In this document: one piece after another, positions 6,159 to 8,380 of the stretch
Position numbering within the stretch: position 1 is the first letter of the stretch
Layout: every line of letters begins with the position of its first letter
Assembly (NCBI GenBank): GCA_937958285.1
Contig: CALFXQ010000280.1
Span: 1 to 8,380, forward strand
DNA length: 8,380 nucleotides
Reading direction: 5' to 3'
Source: an uncultured Fusibacter sp.
Lineage (GTDB): Bacteria > Bacillota > Clostridia > Peptostreptococcales > Acidaminobacteraceae
The notes under the pieces: model-generated
Database searches by the model: none
What the model saw: the letters and a program-made list of their open reading frames with translations, nothing else
What the model was told of the DNA's origin: nothing
Position numbers and translations under genes: made by a program

Positions 6159-6767
6159 ATGTTGCCTTTACTTGTCAATGTAGCCAATAAAAAAGTATTG
6201 GTGGTTGGCTATGGAAAAGTTGGTCAGCGTAAGGCCCAGCAGTTTAGAGACCAAGGGGCTAGTATTTGGGTGTATGATGAGGTGTATTGGGCAGGCACAA
6301 GTACAGAGGCAGGTAAAGGGTCAGCTGCAGATGCAAACGCTGAAGAGGATACGAGTAAAGTCTATAATTTTGGGTTTGACCCCTTGTCAGTTGAAAGTTT
6401 GCGAGATTTTTCTTTTGTCTTAATAGCAACCAGCGATGGTAATTATAATCAGAAGGTCAAGGACCATTGTCAAGATCAGGGCATTTGGTGCAACCGAGCT
6501 GATGCCCCTGAAGAAAATGATTTTCACACCATGGCCACCCTATGGCGAGGTGAGTTAGGGGTCTCTGTGTCTACACAAGGGACGGTTCCGGGTTTTACTA
6601 AGAATTTAAAGGACTATATTGATCATTTGTTGCCCCCAGATACCCAGTCGTTTTTAGAAAGCTTAAAACAAGCAAGGAAAATGGCTATTGAATTAGAAGA
6701 ACCAGAGAAAACAGCGCAATTGGCGCTGATCACTGACAGGATACAGGAATGGCTTAGAGGGCTGTAA
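6159..6767 (+). CDS. sirC: Precorrin-2 dehydrogenase (SirC/CysG N-terminal/Met8 type)
   Basis: Oxidises precorrin-2 to sirohydrochlorin with NAD+, giving the substrate of CbiK. The 202-residue product starts at the ATG immediately after the hemA stop, with CAGGAGG (6144-6150) eight bases upstream. It opens with a Rossmann segment, KKVLVVGYGKVGQRKAQQF (11-29), matching the family GxGxVxxRK; FVLIATSDGNYN (86-97), CNRAD (111-115) with the acidic residue in the position of the catalytic aspartate of Met8/CysG, and GVSVSTQGTVPGF (134-146) follow. An acidic, alanine/serine-rich linker of about 25 residues (about 44-68) is extra compared with compact homologues. It may also have ferrochelatase activity as in Met8, but CbiK next door makes dehydrogenase alone the simpler reading. 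Confidence 0.88.
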   Translation: MLPLLVNVANKKVLVVGYGKVGQRKAQQFRDQGASIWVYDEVYWAGTSTEAGKGSAADANAEEDTSKVYNFGFDPLSVESLRDFSFVLIATSDGNYNQKVKDHCQDQGIWCNRADAPEENDFHTMATLWRGELGVSVSTQGTVPGFTKNLKDYIDHLLPPDTQSFLESLKQARKMAIELEEPEKTAQLALITDRIQEWLRGL

Positions 6768-6787
6768 AAGATCTAGGAGACCCCAAT

Positions 6788-8380
6788 ATGAACACTAAAC
6801 TAAAACTGGGCTCAAGGGGCTCAAAATTGGCATTGGCCCAAACCCATTGGATTAAGGCGCAACTACTGAAGTATCACCCGCAACTTGAAATCGACATCCA
6901 AATCATCGTCACAAAGGGCGATGCTATTCAAGATATAGCCTTGGACAAAATAGGCGATAAGGGTCTTTTTGTAAAAGAAATCGAACAGGCGCTTTTAGAT
7001 GGGACCATTGATTTAGCCATCCACTCCATGAAAGACATGCCAACGACTGTGACACCAGGCTTGATGTTTTTACCAGCAGTGCTTCGAGCGGATGCACGGG
7101 ATGCACTGATTGCTAAGGTCCCCGTTAAAAGTGTGATGGACCTCCCGCGGGGGGCGATAATCGGTACAGGCAGCAAGCGCCGGGCATTCCAACTGCTCGC
7201 CATAAGACCGGATTTTATCATTAAGGGCATCCGCGGCAATGTGGATACAAGGCTCAGAAAATTAGTTGAAGAGGATTATGATGCCATTGTTCTTGCCCAG
7301 GCAGGACTTGACCGCTTAGGTTTAAAGCCTGATGGGCTTTTGACCCTGTCTCCAGAGGAGATGCTACCGGCACCGGCCCAGGGCCTTTTAGGACTTCAAG
7401 TAAGGTTCGGGGACCAGCGTTTGGAGCTGCTAGCCCAGGCATTATTTGACGAAGAGGCTCAGCTCCAAATGCTCGCCGAGCGGGATTTTTTGGGCAAACT
7501 CGGCGGTGGGTGCCACATGCCAGTAGGTGCTTGGACAACAATAGATGCCACAGGAATGACCTTAACGGGTGTTATTGGCGATGAAGCAGGCACCAAGCTT
7601 GTCAAGGACACAGTTTTTAGCGCCTTACCTTCTTATGAAACCGCTAGTCGTTTAGGCCTGCGACTTGCAGAGTCCCTTGAGGCGAAACTTGCAGCTGCTC
7701 TGTCAACCAAGCCTTATCAGGCCCCACGGGTTTTTTTAGTGGGGGCTGGCTGTGGGGATCCTCAGCTGATGACCTTAAAAGGCAAAGCTCTACTTGAACG
7801 CTGTGATGCCGTGGTTTACGATCGCCTTGCCAATCCGAAATTTCTCTCTTGGGTGCCAAAAACGGCAACCCGTGTTTACGTGGGTAAGGCAGCGGCTAAT
7901 CACGCCATGGACCAAGAGCTTATAAACCAGACCCTTGTGGATTTGGGCACCACCCATAAATGTGTGGTGCGTCTAAAGGGTGGAGATCCCTATGTTTTTG
8001 GTAGAGGTGGCGAAGAGGGCGAAACCCTCTATGATGCGGCTATTCCCTTTGAAGTGGTGCCGGGGATAACCTCTGCCATAGGTGGTTTGGGGTATGCGGG
8101 CATTCCTGTCACGCATAGGGATTATGCATCGAGTTTTCATGTGATTACTGGCCACTTGAGAAGAGATAATTCGACTTCAGAGGAAGGCTGCGACGATACT
8201 AAGTCTTTTGATTGGCGCGTCATTTCAAAATACGAAGGAACCTTGATTTTTTTAATGGGCCTGGGGTCATTAGCAAAAATTACAGAGTCGCTAATAGCAA
8301 ATGGGAAGAACCCTCACACCCCTGCGGCGCTAGTTTCTTGGGCTAGTCATTTAAAGCAGCGTAAAATAAGTGGAACTTTG
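6788..8380 (+). CDS. hemC/cobA: Fused hydroxymethylbilane synthase / uroporphyrinogen-III C-methyltransferase, 3' end outside the window
   Basis: One open frame of 531 codons reaches the window edge without a stop. ATG at 6788 has AGGAGA (6775-6780) seven bases upstream. Residues 1-305 are HemC, which joins four porphobilinogens: KGLFVKEIEQALL, AIHSMKDMP with catalytic Asp83, GTGSKRRAFQL, RGNVDTRL, and GGGCHMP with Cys242 for the dipyrromethane cofactor. After a short linker (STKPYQAP) residues 314-531 are CobA/SUMT, which methylates uroporphyrinogen III twice with S-adenosylmethionine: VGAGCGDP (318-325), YVGK (364-367), VRLKGGDPYVFGRGGEE (394-410) and VPGITSA (424-430). SUMT is nearly complete; its QRKISGTL end motif is at the window edge. 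In many Clostridia CobA is fused to HemD, so a third domain may follow. Both active sites look intact. Confidence 0.93.
   Translation, partial: MNTKLKLGSRGSKLALAQTHWIKAQLLKYHPQLEIDIQIIVTKGDAIQDIALDKIGDKGLFVKEIEQALLDGTIDLAIHSMKDMPTTVTPGLMFLPAVLRADARDALIAKVPVKSVMDLPRGAIIGTGSKRRAFQLLAIRPDFIIKGIRGNVDTRLRKLVEEDYDAIVLAQAGLDRLGLKPDGLLTLSPEEMLPAPAQGLLGLQVRFGDQRLELLAQALFDEEAQLQMLAERDFLGKLGGGCHMPVGAWTTIDATGMTLTGVIGDEAGTKLVKDTVFSALPSYETASRLGLRLAESLEAKLAAALSTKPYQAPRVFLVGAGCGDPQLMTLKGKALLERCDAVVYDRLANPKFLSWVPKTATRVYVGKAAANHAMDQELINQTLVDLGTTHKCVVRLKGGDPYVFGRGGEEGETLYDAAIPFEVVPGITSAIGGLGYAGIPVTHRDYASSFHVITGHLRRDNSTSEEGCDDTKSFDWRVISKYEGTLIFLMGLGSLAKITESLIANGKNPHTPAALVSWASHLKQRKISGTL

Noticed and set aside
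6806..6828. Near-direct repeat GGGCTCAAGGGGCTCAAA at the start of hemC
   Set aside because: It encodes the normal GSRGSKL motif of HemC, so the repetition follows from the protein sequence.
6928..7541. Minus-strand open frames opposite hemC
   Set aside because: They mirror the strongly supported HemC coding frame and show no family motifs; they arise from its codon bias.

Overview
The window reads as a piece of a low-to-moderate GC Firmicutes chromosome, most likely an anaerobic member of the Clostridia. The grounds are the strong AAGGAGG-type ribosome binding sites, frequent GTG and TTG starts, a cobalamin riboswitch that acts through a Rho-independent terminator, the C5 (glutamyl-tRNA) route to tetrapyrroles, and an anaerobic-type cobaltochelatase (CbiK). 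I cannot name the genus. All recognised genes are on the + strand.

Region 1 (about 1-1406): after a small hairpin that may end an upstream transcript, two almost adjoining genes encode the two halves of a UPF0718/ArsP_1-type permease. The second half carries a cytoplasmic C-terminal tail with a four-cysteine, ferredoxin-like [4Fe-4S] motif. Region 2 (1407-3520): a spacer with nested inverted repeats and a very strong Shine-Dalgarno, then a large membrane sensor histidine kinase (Cache sensor, HAMP, HisKA, HATPase). Its best start appears to be a CTG codon. No response regulator gene is in view.

Region 3 (3521-8380): a cobalamin riboswitch with an overlapping terminator precedes an apparent operon for the first part of B12/siroheme synthesis: cbiK (sirohydrochlorin cobaltochelatase), a decayed CbiO-type cobalt transporter ATPase fragment, hemA (glutamyl-tRNA reductase), a precorrin-2 dehydrogenase, and a long open frame that fuses hydroxymethylbilane synthase (HemC) to uroporphyrinogen-III C-methyltransferase (CobA/SUMT) and runs off the right edge. 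Together these cover glutamyl-tRNA reduction, tetrapyrrole assembly, methylation to precorrin-2, oxidation to sirohydrochlorin and cobalt insertion. HemL, HemB and HemD are not seen and would be expected downstream or, for HemD, possibly fused to the same polypeptide.

The points most worth a second look are the HemC-CobA fusion, the ferredoxin-tailed split permease, the cbiO remnant inside the B12 operon, the unusual 3' end of the riboswitch, and the CTG start of the kinase. I saw no CRISPR array, tRNA, rRNA, insertion sequence or clear phage gene.
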